Below, in pieces: positions 1 through 9,142 of a DNA stretch of 64,000 nucleotides. The notes beneath the pieces were generated by a model. The model did not search any database, was not told the DNA's origin, and saw nothing but the letters and a program-made list of their open reading frames with translations. The position numbers were made by a program, and so were the translations under genes. Within the stretch, counting starts at the first letter, position 1. Every line of letters starts with the position of its first letter. This DNA comes from Marinomonas pontica (lineage in GTDB: Bacteria; Pseudomonadota; Gammaproteobacteria; Pseudomonadales; Marinomonadaceae), in contig NZ_JAODTL010000056.1 of the NCBI RefSeq assembly GCF_026191375.1, positions 1 to 64,000 on the forward strand. The letters run 5' to 3'.

Positions 1-161
1 AACGTTTATATCCTCGTTATGATTATCTATTCAGATAATGCTTCCAAGGAAAAGAAGTCGATACGAAAGTGAGCCTATTATCCTTAAAAAGGCTCAACTT
101 TAATAGACTTTAGCTTAGGCTTCTTTAATTTGCCTTAATTCCTCTTCTTGTTGTAAAGACG
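1..161. other. Left-edge intergenic stretch
   Basis: No coding region is visible. A short inverted repeat (GAGCCT at 71-76, AGGCTC at 90-95, 13-base loop) lies downstream of the convergent yqjG-like gene and could be a weak terminator, but it has no clean T-run. Nothing else is supported. Confidence 0.3.
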
Positions 162-1133
162 TCAGACAAAAAGGCTCGCAGGTCCAATGGGAACCACTTG
201 CGTTGGGTTGATGTTTTTGTGGCTAAAATAATAGTGGCGTTTTATGTGTTGTAAGTTGACTGTGCTTGCAATGTTCGGCCAATGGTACAAGCGTTTTAAA
301 TACGCATTGAGTTTGGGGTAATCCAAAATGCGTTTCATATTGCATTTAAAATGCCCGAAGTAAACGGCATCAAAGCGAATCAGTGTGGTGAATAGCCTCC
401 AATCGGCTTCGGTTTGTTCTTCACCAACTAGATAGCTATTGGTGGAAAGTTGTTCTTCCAAAAAGTCGAGCGTATCAAAAACTGGAACGAGCGCTTCTTC
501 GTAGGCTTGTTGGGTCGTAGCAAAACCACATTTATACACGCCATTGTTCAGGGTGTTGTAAATGCGGTCATTAATTTGATCTATTTGATCCGCTTTTTCA
601 GCAGGGTAAAAGTCCAGCGTGTTATGGGTGATGTCATTGAAAGCGCGATTAAATATACGAATAATTTCCGATGACTCGTTAGAAACAATGGTGCTGCGCT
701 CTTTATCCCATAAAATGGGGACCGTGACTCTGCCGCTGTAATCTGGGTTGGCTTTTGTATAAAGTTGATGCGCATAATCAAATTGATGCAGTGGGTCTTC
801 TATGTGAATGTTTGGGTCAATAAAGTCTGGGTCTTGTTTGAATTCCCAGCCATTTTCAAGCATGTCTGGGTGTACGCAACTGATGCTGATAATGTCTTCT
901 AGCTGTTTGAGCTTGATAAAAATCAGTGCCCTGTGAGCCCATGGGCAGGCAAGGGAAACGTATAAGTGATAACGACCTGTTTGTGCCGGAAAGTGTGTTG
1001 GGTTGTGTGCGTCGTATTCGCCTTCAGGGTAGATCCAGTTGCGAAAAGCGGACTCGCTGCGAATGAACTTGCCTTGGCTGGCTTTTGTGTCGTACCACTG
1101 GTCTGCCCATTGGCCATCTATCAGTAATCCCAT
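162..1133 (-). CDS. yqjG: Glutathionyl-hydroquinone reductase (omega-class GST-like, YqjG/ECM4 family)
   Basis: The 323-residue product matches the length and layout of the YqjG/Ecm4 family, which uses glutathione to reduce glutathionyl-hydroquinones in the cytoplasm. The thioredoxin-fold half holds the motif SLACPWAHR with the catalytic cysteine at residue 63, the same position as in E. coli YqjG. The NESSEIIRIFN stretch matches the glutathione-contact segment (VSNESSEIIR). The C-terminal half is the all-helical GST domain. The start is the ATG at 1131-1133, in front of the typical MGLLIDGQW opening. The gene stands alone and is divergent from the GGDEF gene. The family assignment is secure; the physiological quinone substrate is not known. 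Confidence 0.93.
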   Translation of the reverse strand: MGLLIDGQWADQWYDTKASQGKFIRSESAFRNWIYPEGEYDAHNPTHFPAQTGRYHLYVSLACPWAHRALIFIKLKQLEDIISISCVHPDMLENGWEFKQDPDFIDPNIHIEDPLHQFDYAHQLYTKANPDYSGRVTVPILWDKERSTIVSNESSEIIRIFNRAFNDITHNTLDFYPAEKADQIDQINDRIYNTLNNGVYKCGFATTQQAYEEALVPVFDTLDFLEEQLSTNSYLVGEEQTEADWRLFTTLIRFDAVYFGHFKCNMKRILDYPKLNAYLKRLYHWPNIASTVNLQHIKRHYYFSHKNINPTQVVPIGPASLFV

Positions 1134-1241
1134 CGTTTTTCCTCAAATTAGATTTCCTACTATTATTAATGAAATTGAATCGTTTTCGGGGCAATATATT
1201 GATCGTATTTAATCGAATGATTCGATGGGTTTTATTTTTTT

Positions 1242-2396
1242 ATGTCTGAACGTTTAGGTTCACTGTTGGTTCCGTGCTGCATTTTACTGGTTAGTGTTTA
1301 TGCTAGTTTGTATGTGGGGCTGCTGCCACCGCTTTGGTTTAGTATTTTACCGTTACTTCCTCTTATTTTGGCTGGCGTTGCTGTTTTACTGGCTTGGCAC
1401 TTCAATAAAGGCCGAGTGCTGATTCTAGTGTTGCTGTTATTGATCCCTAAATTGTATGGTGACTCTGATCAAGACGCCTCTTTGACAGCGTATTTAGTGG
1501 TCTCATGCTTTTGTATTGCTTTACTGGGTTTTATTCCCGAGCGCGGCTTTTTTAATCGTTTTGCGGTCAATCGTATTTTGTTCGTCGTTATGTTGGTTTG
1601 TTGGTGTTATGCCATTGAACGCCGCTGGGTCTCATTCTCGTTTTTAGATTATGCCTTTTTTAACAGTTCGTTAACTTGGTCTACTGTTTTGCTTTGGTGT
1701 GTATTGTGTCTAAGCACCACGGCCATAGGTGCGGCTTGGTGGCTGAGCGGCGATACGTTCAGGGCGAGTGGGTTGATCAGCATTATTTGCTTGTTAATCA
1801 TCAGCCATTTTGTGTCTTCTGATTCCCAATTTGATGCATTGCTGTCCGCTCAATTTTTGTTGTGGATTTGGTTTTTATTGATGGAAAGCCATCGTATGGC
1901 TTATCTGGATGATATGACTCGATTGCCAGGTCGGCGGGCATTAAATGAACAGTTGGTTGGTTTGCCTAAACAGTACGCTATTGCCATGGTGGATGTGGAT
2001 CATTTTAAGAAATTTAATGATACCTACGGCCATGATATGGGGGATAAGGTGTTGAAAACGGTGGCATCGCAACTGAAACTGTTTGCTTATCCAGGGCGCG
2101 CCTTTCGATATGGCGGTGAAGAATTCACGGTGGTGTTTCGAGGGAAGCATCTTGCTGAGTCGGAAAAAGCATTGGAACTGGTTCGTGAAAGTATTGAGGA
2201 AACCTTGGTTGAAGTGTTTGATCCCAAAAAGAAGCGGGATGTGGATGTGAATGTAACGGTGAGTATTGGTGTTGCTTTTGCGGCGCTCGCGGAGTCTCCG
2301 GATTCGGTCCTTAAAAGAGCCGATGAAGCATTATATCAGTCGAAGAAAAAAGGCCGAAATCGCGTTTCTAAGTCTCCGCAGCCCAAGAATGTGTAA
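1242..2396 (+). CDS. Membrane-anchored diguanylate cyclase (GGDEF)
   Basis: This 384-residue protein would make cyclic di-GMP from GTP at the inner membrane. Residues 1 to about 210 are very hydrophobic, with roughly six to seven membrane segments, and match no named sensor domain that I recognise. A GGDEF domain follows from DDMTRLPGRRAL onward. The active-site motif is GGEEF at residues 291-295, so catalysis should be intact. The DVDHFKKFNDTYGHDMGD block supplies metal and substrate contacts. The RxxD inhibitory site expected just before the active loop is not present (the residues are PGRAFRY), so product feedback may be absent. It is a single-gene unit. The activity is inferred from motifs, and the signal sensed is unknown. 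Confidence 0.9.
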   Translation: MSERLGSLLVPCCILLVSVYASLYVGLLPPLWFSILPLLPLILAGVAVLLAWHFNKGRVLILVLLLLIPKLYGDSDQDASLTAYLVVSCFCIALLGFIPERGFFNRFAVNRILFVVMLVCWCYAIERRWVSFSFLDYAFFNSSLTWSTVLLWCVLCLSTTAIGAAWWLSGDTFRASGLISIICLLIISHFVSSDSQFDALLSAQFLLWIWFLLMESHRMAYLDDMTRLPGRRALNEQLVGLPKQYAIAMVDVDHFKKFNDTYGHDMGDKVLKTVASQLKLFAYPGRAFRYGGEEFTVVFRGKHLAESEKALELVRESIEETLVEVFDPKKKRDVDVNVTVSIGVAFAALAESPDSVLKRADEALYQSKKKGRNRVSKSPQPKNV

Positions 2397-2409
2397 AATT
2401 TCAAATTAA

Positions 2410-2425
2410 TTGATCGATCGGTCAA
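2410..2425. promoter_or_regulatory. Near-perfect palindrome: RutR-type operator candidate or weak terminator
   Basis: The 16-base sequence TTGATCGATCGGTCAA has half-sites TTGAYC/GGTCAA with the same overall length as the RutR operator of E. coli (TTGACCANNTGGTCAA). It lies 18 bases before the -35 box of the probable small RNA promoter, and a RutR-like regulator is encoded 440 bases downstream. A T-run (2427-2432) follows directly, so it could instead be the terminator of the GGDEF gene. The sequence does not separate the two. Confidence 0.45.
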
Positions 2426-2443
2426 GTTTTTTGCTGTGATCTA

Positions 2444-2471
2444 TTGCACTGTGATTACAGCTGTCTATAAT
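2444..2471 (+). promoter_or_regulatory. Sigma-70 promoter of the probable small RNA
   Basis: A -35 box TTGCAC (2444-2449) and a consensus -10 box TATAAT (2466-2471) are separated by 16 bases. No gene start follows for nearly 400 bases. Transcription would begin near 2478 and run to the terminator ending at 2732. Confidence 0.65.
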
Positions 2472-2477
2472 CAGTGT

Positions 2478-2732
2478 CATACTTTTTTATAAAGCCGTGT
2501 TTATTGGGAGACCATTTCGATGAGGTTGATCGATAGACGCGGTTTTGAGTCACTGAATCCAGTGGCTTGTGATGGGTGACACCGTCCATTAAGAACATTG
2601 AGATAGCCAATGTGTATTTGATATCTTAATCACAGCGCCAACGTGGTGTAGCAGTTAGCCTAGTGACGAATGCCTATAGTCACGAACGTCTCTGCTGCGA
2701 GGGGAAATGGGGAGCTTCGGCTCCCTTTTTTT
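2478..2732 (+). ncRNA. Probable structured small RNA, about 255 nt, family not recognised
   Basis: This stretch has a strong promoter in front, a textbook terminator at the end, no convincing coding frame and several hairpins in between. Visible stems are CACTG/CAGTG (2551-2555 with 2560-2564), ACATTG/CAATGT (2595-2600 with 2608-2613) inside an outer TTAAGA/TCTTAA pair (2589-2594 with 2624-2629), and GTGAC/GTCAC (2663-2667 with 2679-2683) inside a GTAGCAG/CTGCTGC pair near 2648-2695. It does not look like 6S RNA, because the ends do not pair. It does not look like an RsmX/Y/Z RNA, because the loops lack GGA. It is not SRP RNA or tmRNA. The function is unknown; the neighbouring palindrome hints at control by the RutR-like protein. 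Confidence 0.6.
2710..2732 (+). terminator. Rho-independent terminator of the small RNA
   Basis: The stem GGGAGC/GCTCCC is closed by a stable TTCG tetraloop and followed by seven T residues. No annotated gene ends nearby on this strand, which supports a separate short transcript. Confidence 0.85.
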
Positions 2733-2861
2733 ATGCAAATTTTGCTTATACCTTCGTGGCAATTACAAAGAATGTTATTCTTTTGTTGTGCCGTTCAGGA
2801 TGGTAAGTCGGCATTGACGTTTTTCTCTTTTAGTAAATATTCGATCAGCGAGGCTAAACCT

Positions 2862-3503
2862 TTGTCCGACGTTAAACGACCAAAAGATCAGTTAAAAGCG
2901 CACATCAGAGCGCAAAATCAAGCTCTAATTCTTGAAACCTCAGAACGCGTGTTTGCGCGACAAGGGTTGGCAAAGACCACGACTCAGATGATTGCCGACG
3001 AAGCAGGATTGCCGAAGGCGAATGTGCATTATTATTATCGCTCTAAGAAAGACCTTCTTGAAGCGGTGTTGGAACGAATTCTAAGGTTATGGTTGGATTC
3101 TGTTAGTGAGTTTACGGTGTCAGAAGGGCCAAAACAGAATCTGACACGATACATTAGTGAGAAGGTAGACCAGTCTAGAGCAAATAAAAATGCTTCTAAG
3201 ATTTTTGCTATGGCATTAATTGGTGAAGAAGCGTTCGTTCTCGAGTATCTTAGACGCTACTTTGTGACGGAGCTGAGTCGCGAAAAATCGACAATACAAC
3301 AGTGGGTGGAAGAGGGGCTTATTCAGCCAGTTTCCACTGAGCATCTGTTTATTAGTATTTGGGCGATGACGCAAACGTACGCAGACTTTGACGCGCAAGT
3401 AAAAATTATGCTGCAAAAAGACGAGCTAGAAGAAAGCGATTATGATGAGGCAAAGCAAATCATCACGCGAATGGTTCTCGCAGGTTGCGGCGTGGTTGGG
3501 TAA
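2862..3503 (+). CDS. TetR-family regulator, RutR-like
   Basis: The product is a DNA-binding repressor with a TetR N-terminal helix-turn-helix (TTTQMIADEAGLPKANVHYY) and a C-terminal ligand and dimer domain of the RutR type. RutR-like landmarks are ILRLWL, FAMALIGEE and IWAMTQTYADFDAQV, which closely parallel E. coli RutR, the uracil/thymine-sensing regulator of pyrimidine use. The frame is open back to about 2670, but I choose the TTG at 2862. It has a GAGG (2850-2853) eight bases ahead, and it gives 213 residues, as in RutR (212), whereas a longer start would translate through the small RNA terminator. lysE follows 25 bases downstream, and upp, a uracil-salvage gene, lies just beyond. The ligand is inferred, not shown. 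Confidence 0.85.
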   Translation: MSDVKRPKDQLKAHIRAQNQALILETSERVFARQGLAKTTTQMIADEAGLPKANVHYYYRSKKDLLEAVLERILRLWLDSVSEFTVSEGPKQNLTRYISEKVDQSRANKNASKIFAMALIGEEAFVLEYLRRYFVTELSREKSTIQQWVEEGLIQPVSTEHLFISIWAMTQTYADFDAQVKIMLQKDELEESDYDEAKQIITRMVLAGCGVVG

Positions 3504-3528
3504 TTCATAGAAGGCATGAGGGCTGGTT

Positions 3529-4146
3529 ATGACATTAGAAAGTGGAATTACGTTTTTTCTCGCCATTTTTATTTTTAGCATTACACCTGGTCCTGGTGTG
3601 TTTGCCATATTGGCACGAAGTATGACAAAAGGTGTGCGAGCATGCGTGTCTCTGAGCTTGGGCATGGTGTTGAGTGACATCATTTACTTAGTGATGGCGT
3701 GTTATGGCTTGGCGGCGATTGCGTCAACATGGGAAACCGCGTTTTTGGTCATTCGATATGCTGGTGCTGCTTATCTGATGTATTTGGGGTGGAAAATGTG
3801 GTTTTCTCCTGTTGCAGACTCGTCACTTGAAAGTGAAGGTGGCTCGAAAGGTGAGATTGCCAGCTTTATTCAGGGCTTTATGATTTCAGCTTCCAACCCC
3901 AAAGTCATTTTGTTCTATGTGGCTTTTTTACCCACCTTTATGGATTTGACCGTATTGAGTGGTGCTGACATCGTTTTGGCGTCTTTTCTGGCGTTCATTG
4001 CGTTGTTTTTTGGTTTGACCATTATTTCTATAGGGGCCTCTCAAGCAAGACGGTTGATGAAGTCAGAACGTTCTATGAAATCGTTAAACAAAACGGCTGG
4101 TGGCATTATGGCCAGTGCGGGGGCTTTTTTAGCGTTAAAAAGCTAG
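3529..4146 (+). CDS. LysE/RhtB-family amino-acid exporter
   Basis: The 205-residue inner-membrane protein has about six hydrophobic segments and the LysE/RhtB signature near the N-terminus (FSITPGPGVFAILARSM, residues 16-32). The second half carries the conserved SNPKVILFYVAFLP segment. The family exports amino acids and related metabolites such as homoserine, threonine or leucine; the substrate cannot be told from sequence. It probably shares a transcript with the RutR-like regulator 25 bases upstream and ends at the bidirectional terminator after 4187. Confidence 0.88.
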   Translation: MTLESGITFFLAIFIFSITPGPGVFAILARSMTKGVRACVSLSLGMVLSDIIYLVMACYGLAAIASTWETAFLVIRYAGAAYLMYLGWKMWFSPVADSSLESEGGSKGEIASFIQGFMISASNPKVILFYVAFLPTFMDLTVLSGADIVLASFLAFIALFFGLTIISIGASQARRLMKSERSMKSLNKTAGGIMASAGAFLALKS

Positions 4147-4186
4147 AAAATAGAGCTGTTTGTATTTTTGCAGTGTTAACGAAACG

Positions 4187-4221
4187 AAAAAACGCCCTGC
4201 TGAAACAGTAGGGCGTTTTTT
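4187..4221. terminator. Bidirectional terminator between lysE-like gene and upp
   Basis: The strong stem CGCCCTGCTG/CAGTAGGGCG (one wobble or mismatch) has an AAA loop. It is flanked by an A-run on the left and a T-run on the right, so it can serve both convergent genes. Confidence 0.85.
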
Positions 4222-4245
4222 GTTGTGAGCTTTTGAAGAGGAGGA

Positions 4246-4902
4246 TCAGCGAGTACCGTAAATACGGTCGCCAGCATCGCCTACGCCTGGACGAATATAC
4301 GCATGGTCGTCTAGACCACGGTCAATCGAGCCAATATACATAGCAACGTCTGGATGCGCTTCTTTAAACGCTTGGATGCCTTCAGGTGCGGCGAATAAGC
4401 AAATGAAACGAATGTCTGTTGCGCCCATTTCTTTCATCTTTTCTATGGCCATGATGGCGGAGTTCCCCGTGGCTAGCATTGGATCGACGACAATAATGGT
4501 TCGCTCCTCTACCGAGTGAGGCATTTTCAAATAGTATTCAACCGGTTGCTTGGTTTCTGGATCGCGGTATAGACCAACATGACCAACTCGGGCGCTAGGA
4601 GACAGTTTTAAGACGCCTTCGGCCAGTCCGTTACCTGCTCTCATGATGGTAACGATACACAGTTTTTTGCCTTTTAGGACGGGGCACATGGCTTTTTCTA
4701 GAGGTGTTTCAATTTCAACGTCAACGGTTTCTAGATCTTGTGTGGCTTCATAACCAATGAGAGTACCAAGCTCTTCAACCAACATTCTAAATTCACGTGT
4801 GCTGGTGTTTTTGTCTCGAAGGCTGGTCAGCTTATGTTTTACGAAAGGGTGCTTTACCACATGGATGTCTTGGTAAGCGGTTAGGAGTTCGTCACGAGTC
4901 AT
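4246..4902 (-). CDS. upp: Uracil phosphoribosyltransferase
   Basis: This cytoplasmic salvage enzyme converts uracil and PRPP to UMP. The PRPP-binding motif is visible as [12 protein letters not shown] and the uracil-binding loop as [12 protein letters not shown] near the C-terminus. At 218 residues it is slightly longer than E. coli Upp (208) but complete. The start is the ATG at 4900-4902, with an AAGGAAAGG-type ribosome site before it. It is transcribed alone toward the terminator at 4187-4221. A RutR-like pyrimidine regulator nearby fits a uracil-related neighbourhood. Confidence 0.95.
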   Translation of the reverse strand: MTRDELLTAYQDIHVVKHPFVKHKLTSLRDKNTSTREFRMLVEELGTLIGYEATQDLETVDVEIETPLEKAMCPVLKGKKLCIVTIMRAGNGLAEGVLKLSPSARVGHVGLYRDPETKQPVEYYLKMPHSVEERTIIVVDPMLATGNSAIMAIEKMKEMGATDIRFICLFAAPEGIQAFKEAHPDVAMYIGSIDRGLDDHAYIRPGVGDAGDRIYGTR

Positions 4903-4968
4903 TGGCCTTTCCTTTTTTTAACTCTACGGGGATATGAACTAAGCGTTTGTGTCTTAATGATGTTTCTT

Positions 4969-4996
4969 ATAATAGCACTAAGTCGGAATTGGCCAA
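4969..4996 (-). promoter_or_regulatory. Candidate upp promoter
   Basis: Read on the minus strand, TTGGCC (-35, 4996-4991) and TATTAT (-10, 4974-4969) are separated by 16 bases. They sit about 70 bases before the upp start codon. Confidence 0.5.
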
Positions 4997-5179
4997 ATAA
5001 CTAATCCTGTCTGCTAGGTTAAGTTTTGCCTTTAAAGTGAGTAAGTATTTGGGAAAACAAAACAGAGTGTTGTTTTCGTTCAGATCGTCATTACATAGAG
5101 AGTATTCCGTTCCATTAACAGCATTCATTTTTTAGCTTGTGCTGTTTTAATAAATATACCGATTTTTGAGATGTTGATT

Positions 5180-7617
5180 ATGAGTAATGACGAACAATAC
5201 TTAGATGAGCAAACTGAGCATGAAATCATGGAAGAAGATGACGAGGTTGTGATCAGTGACCCTAAAGGCTTGGCATTGCCTGATGATGTGTTGCCTGACA
5301 CTTTGTTTATTTTACCGATTTCGAGTCGCCCTTTTTCCCTGCACAAGTGCAGCCAGTCATGGTGGATGCGGATCAGTGGGAAGACACCTTAGAAAGAATT
5401 GCAGAGCACCCACAGGCGGCTGTTGGATTGGTTTACGCGGATAAAAAAGCGAAAAAAGCCCCTTCTGTTGATGAGTTTCGTTCTATTGGTTGTGTTGCGA
5501 GAGTACATAAAGCTGAAAAACAGAACGATAAATTGACGTTTTTGGCTCAGGGCGTAAAGCGTTTTGAAGTGGTTGAGTGGTTGAGCGAAGACGCGCCTTA
5601 TTTGGCACGAGTTCGCTATATCAATGATGTGAAATCCAACGACGATGAGTCAAAGGCTTATTCGATCGCAATATTGGATGCCATCAAACAGTTGATTCGT
5701 TTAAACCCGTTATTTAGTGAAGATTTAAAACAGTATCTGGGGCGTTTTTCGTTTAATGAGTCTGGGCTGTTGGCGGATTTCGCAGCGTCTATCACCTCTG
5801 CCGATGCCGAGGAGCTTTACGATGTATTAGCGACAATTCCTATTCATGCTCGGATGAACTTGGCATTGACGCTTCTTAGAAAAGAGTTGGAAATTGCGCG
5901 ATTACAAAATGAAATCAGTGCAGAAGTTAACGACAAAATTAGCAAGCATCAACGTGATTTCTTTCTTAAAGAACAGTTAAAAATCATCCAAAAAGAGTTG
6001 GGGATTTCCAAAGATGATCGCACTTCCGATGTGGAGACATTCGAAGCAAGGCTGTCAGGGAAAACCTTGCCAAAAGCGGTGGAAAATAAGATCCATGAAG
6101 AGCTGCATAAACTGAGTATTTTAGAAACCGGTTCTCCTGAATACGGCGTTACTCGTAATTATTTGGATTGGGCGACGGCTTTACCTTGGGGCGTGCATTC
6201 AAAAGACAATCTAGACATAAAACTGGCACGTGATGTTTTGGAATCACACCATGCCGGTCTTGGTGATATTAAAGATCGGATTGTTGAGTTTTTGGCATTG
6301 GGGGCGCACCGTGGCGAAATGGGAGGCAGCATTTTGCTTTTGGTCGGGCCGCCTGGTGTGGGTAAAACGTCGATTGGTAAATCCATTGCTGAATCTCTAA
6401 ACCGTAAATTCTACCGTTTTAGCCTGGGTGGTATGCGTGACGAAGCGGAAATAAAAGGTCATCGTCGCACTTATATCGGAGCTTTACCGGGTAAATTTGT
6501 GCAGGCTTTAAAAGACGTGGAAGTTGAAAATCCAGTTATCATGCTGGATGAAATCGATAAAATTGGCTCATCTTTCCAAGGCGATCCAGCGTCGTCGTTA
6601 CTGGAAGCGCTTGACCCAGAACAAAATGTTGAGTTTTTAGACCATTATTTAGACATGCGTATCGATTTGTCTAAGGCGCTGTTTATTTGTACGGCCAATC
6701 AGCTGGACACAATACCATCACCTTTATTGGATCGTATGGATGTGATTCGCCTATCCGGTTACATCGGCGATGAAAAATTAGCGATTGCTAAGCAGCATTT
6801 ATGGCCTAAATTACTCAAGAAAAATAAGCTGTTGAAGAAGCAGCTGAATATTACTGATGCGGCGTTGCGACATATCATCGAACATTATGCTCGGGAAGCG
6901 GGCGTCCGTGGATTGGATAAATTACTGCAAAAGATTCTGCGTAAAAGTGTGGTTGAGTTGATGACAGGCGAAAAAGATCACATCAGTGTGGGCGTCAAAG
7001 ACGTAGAAGCTTTATTGGGAATGCCGTATTTCCGTCCTGAGAAAACATTGCAGGGCGTTGGTGTGGTGACAGGTTTGGCATGGACATCAATGGGTGGGGC
7101 GACCTTGCCAATTGAAGCCAATAAAGTGCATGAGTTGACTCGCGGCTTGAAGCTGACGGGTAAGTTGGGTGATGTGATGAAAGAGTCTGCAGAGATCGCG
7201 TATTCTTATGTTTTTTCACATACGAAGAGTTATCAAAAGGCTCCAGAGTTTTTCGATAAAAGCTTGGTGCATTTGCATGTGCCAGAAGGGGCAACACCTA
7301 AAGACGGACCAAGTGCGGGTATTTCTATGGCGACGGCATTGCTGTCTTTGGCCAAAGGCGAACCGGTTCGTCGAGGTTTGGCGATGACCGGTGAGCTGAC
7401 TTTGACAGGGCAAGTGCTTGCTGTTGGTGGTATTCGTGAGAAAATCATTGCCGCGAAGCGCAGTAAAATTAGTGAAGTTATTTTGCCGGAGCCTAACCGT
7501 CGTGACTTTGAAGAATTGCCAGAATCAGTGAAAGAGGGCATGACCGTGCATTTCGCAGAACGCTTCACAGATGTGGAAAAAATCGTCTTTAATCGAGGAA
7601 ATAATCATCTTCACTGA
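5180..7617 (+). CDS. lon: Alternative Lon-type ATP-dependent protease (AsrA-like), frame broken as sequenced
   Basis: The product is a cytoplasmic AAA+ serine protease that degrades regulatory and misfolded proteins. The N-terminal substrate domain begins ILPISSRPF, the form seen in alternative Lon paralogues such as P. aeruginosa AsrA, rather than the canonical Lon opening. The ATPase has Walker A (GPPGVGKTS) and Walker B (VIMLDEIDKI). The protease domain has the catalytic serine in KDGPSAGIS and the dyad lysine in EKIIAAKRSK. The frame breaks at the T-run 5332-5336: one added T restores RPFFPAQVQPVMV and a single protein of about 812 residues. I prefer the ATG at 5180 over that at 5171 because its distance to TGAG is better. 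A terminator follows at 7679. Confidence 0.9.
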
Positions 7618-7678
7618 GGCGTCTATGACCCAGGCGTAAAGTAAGCGTTTTCTCGCAACGCCATACATGAGAAAATGA

Positions 7679-7712
7679 AAAACCAGACCACAGCAATGTG
7701 TCTGGTTTTTTT
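7679..7712 (+). terminator. Terminator after lon
   Basis: The hairpin AAACCAGAC/GTCTGGTTT is followed by a T-run, between lon and the MATE gene. Confidence 0.8.
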
Positions 7713-7751
7713 ATGTTTTTTGCGCAAGTGCGACACTTTTAGGGGATAAGA

Positions 7752-9131
7752 ATGCCTGCTCCGGCAAAACTGACACAAGGTTCCACGTTCAAACATGTCG
7801 TTAGCATGTCTGCTACCGGGGCGTTTGGCCTAATGTGTATGTTTTTGGTTGATCTGGTCGATATGCTTTTTCTGTCTATGTTGGGCGAGAAAGAAGCGGT
7901 TGCTGCTGTTGGGTTTGCAAGTACAATAATGTTTTTTACGATATCGCTAAGTATTGCGGTATCGATTGCGGCCACTGCGTTAGTGTCGCGGGCGGTGGGT
8001 GAAGGGCAAATTGAATTAGCGAAGCGCCGAGCCGTCAATGTCTTGGCGTTTGGTGTGTTTTTTTCCACGGCGGTGGTGTGGTTTTTGTGGCCAAATATTC
8101 CTCATATCCTCTTGTACATAGGAGCAACGGGTAGAACGCTGGATTTGGCGACTGGGTATTTACAGATCTTGGTAGTGGGCATGCCTGCGGTGATGATTGG
8201 CATGATCGGCTCTGGGATCATGCGCGCGTTGGGAGATGCCCGCCGTGCAATGTACGCCACCATGGTGGGTGGTTTGGTTAATGCGGTTTTGGATCCAATT
8301 TTCATTTTTGCCTTTGGTTTGGGTGTTCAAGGTGCTGCCATTGCTTCGTTGTTGGCGAGGTTTTCGATGGTCGCAGTGTCTTATTATGGCGTTGTGCATA
8401 TTCATAAAATGTTGGGTGAGTTTGACCTGATGGAGTTTTTTGAAGACGCTAAATCGATTTCTGTTATTGCGGTTCCGGCAATGCTAACGAATATGTCGTC
8501 TCCTTTAGCGAATGCTATTGTGATGGAGCACACCTCGTCCTTTGGTGATGATGCCGTTGCGGCGGTGGCCGTGATCGGTCGCGTGATACCGGTTGTGTTT
8601 GGTGGTATTTTTGCGTTGTCTGGGGCTGTTGGACCAATATTAGGGCAAAATTATGGCGCCGGGCGCTTTGATAGGATGCACAGCGCGATCAGCAGTGCTG
8701 TGGTCTATGCTCTGGGTTATTGTTTGATATTGTGTTTTTTTCTGTATCAAATTCAAGACTGGTTGGTGGGTGTCTTTCATGCAACGCAAGGCAGTGCGGA
8801 TTTGATTCGTTTTTTCGCAACTTTTGTGTCGTTCAGCTTTTTCTTTCAGAGTCTTTTGTTCATTGCGATTGCGGTGTTTAACAATTTAGGTAAGCCATTA
8901 AATAGCACGTTGTTGAACTTTGGACGTGCGACGCTGGGAACCTGGCCATTGATTACTTTTTTCTCCCTATTTATGGGGGCGGAAGGGATCTTGTTTGGTC
9001 AGGCTGTGGGCTCGGTTATTTTCGGTAGTCTCGGCTTTTATATGGCACGAAATTACATCCATGAACTGGAAGAGAAGGAGGCACGCGACATTTTGCCAAA
9101 TAGCCTCCATCAATATGATGAAATTATTTAG
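7752..9131 (+). CDS. MATE-family multidrug/sodium antiporter
   Basis: The 459-residue inner-membrane protein has about twelve membrane segments in two MATE repeats. It opens with SMSATGAFGLMCMFLVDLVD and has the paired motif GAVGPILGQNYGAGRFDRM in the second half. Family members export cationic drugs or other small molecules using Na+ or H+ gradients; the substrate is not predictable here. The ATG at 7752 follows a good AGGGGATAA ribosome site. The gene converges with tlyA, with only 11 bases between the two stop codons and no clear terminator. Confidence 0.9.
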   Translation: MPAPAKLTQGSTFKHVVSMSATGAFGLMCMFLVDLVDMLFLSMLGEKEAVAAVGFASTIMFFTISLSIAVSIAATALVSRAVGEGQIELAKRRAVNVLAFGVFFSTAVVWFLWPNIPHILLYIGATGRTLDLATGYLQILVVGMPAVMIGMIGSGIMRALGDARRAMYATMVGGLVNAVLDPIFIFAFGLGVQGAAIASLLARFSMVAVSYYGVVHIHKMLGEFDLMEFFEDAKSISVIAVPAMLTNMSSPLANAIVMEHTSSFGDDAVAAVAVIGRVIPVVFGGIFALSGAVGPILGQNYGAGRFDRMHSAISSAVVYALGYCLILCFFLYQIQDWLVGVFHATQGSADLIRFFATFVSFSFFFQSLLFIAIAVFNNLGKPLNSTLLNFGRATLGTWPLITFFSLFMGAEGILFGQAVGSVIFGSLGFYMARNYIHELEEKEARDILPNSLHQYDEII

Positions 9132-9142
9132 GTTGTGATCAC

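Noticed and set aside
71-95. Inverted repeat GAGCCT/AGGCTC as a terminator
   Set aside because: The 13-base loop and lack of a T-run make it weak; noted only in the edge entry.
2478-2732. Small RNA as an RsmX/Y/Z or 6S RNA
   Set aside because: No repeated GGA in loops for Rsm type, and no long pairing of the two ends for 6S type.
2670-2861. Longer N-terminus for the RutR-like regulator (64 extra residues)
   Set aside because: It would be translated through a strong terminator, has no family similarity, and makes the protein longer than RutR.
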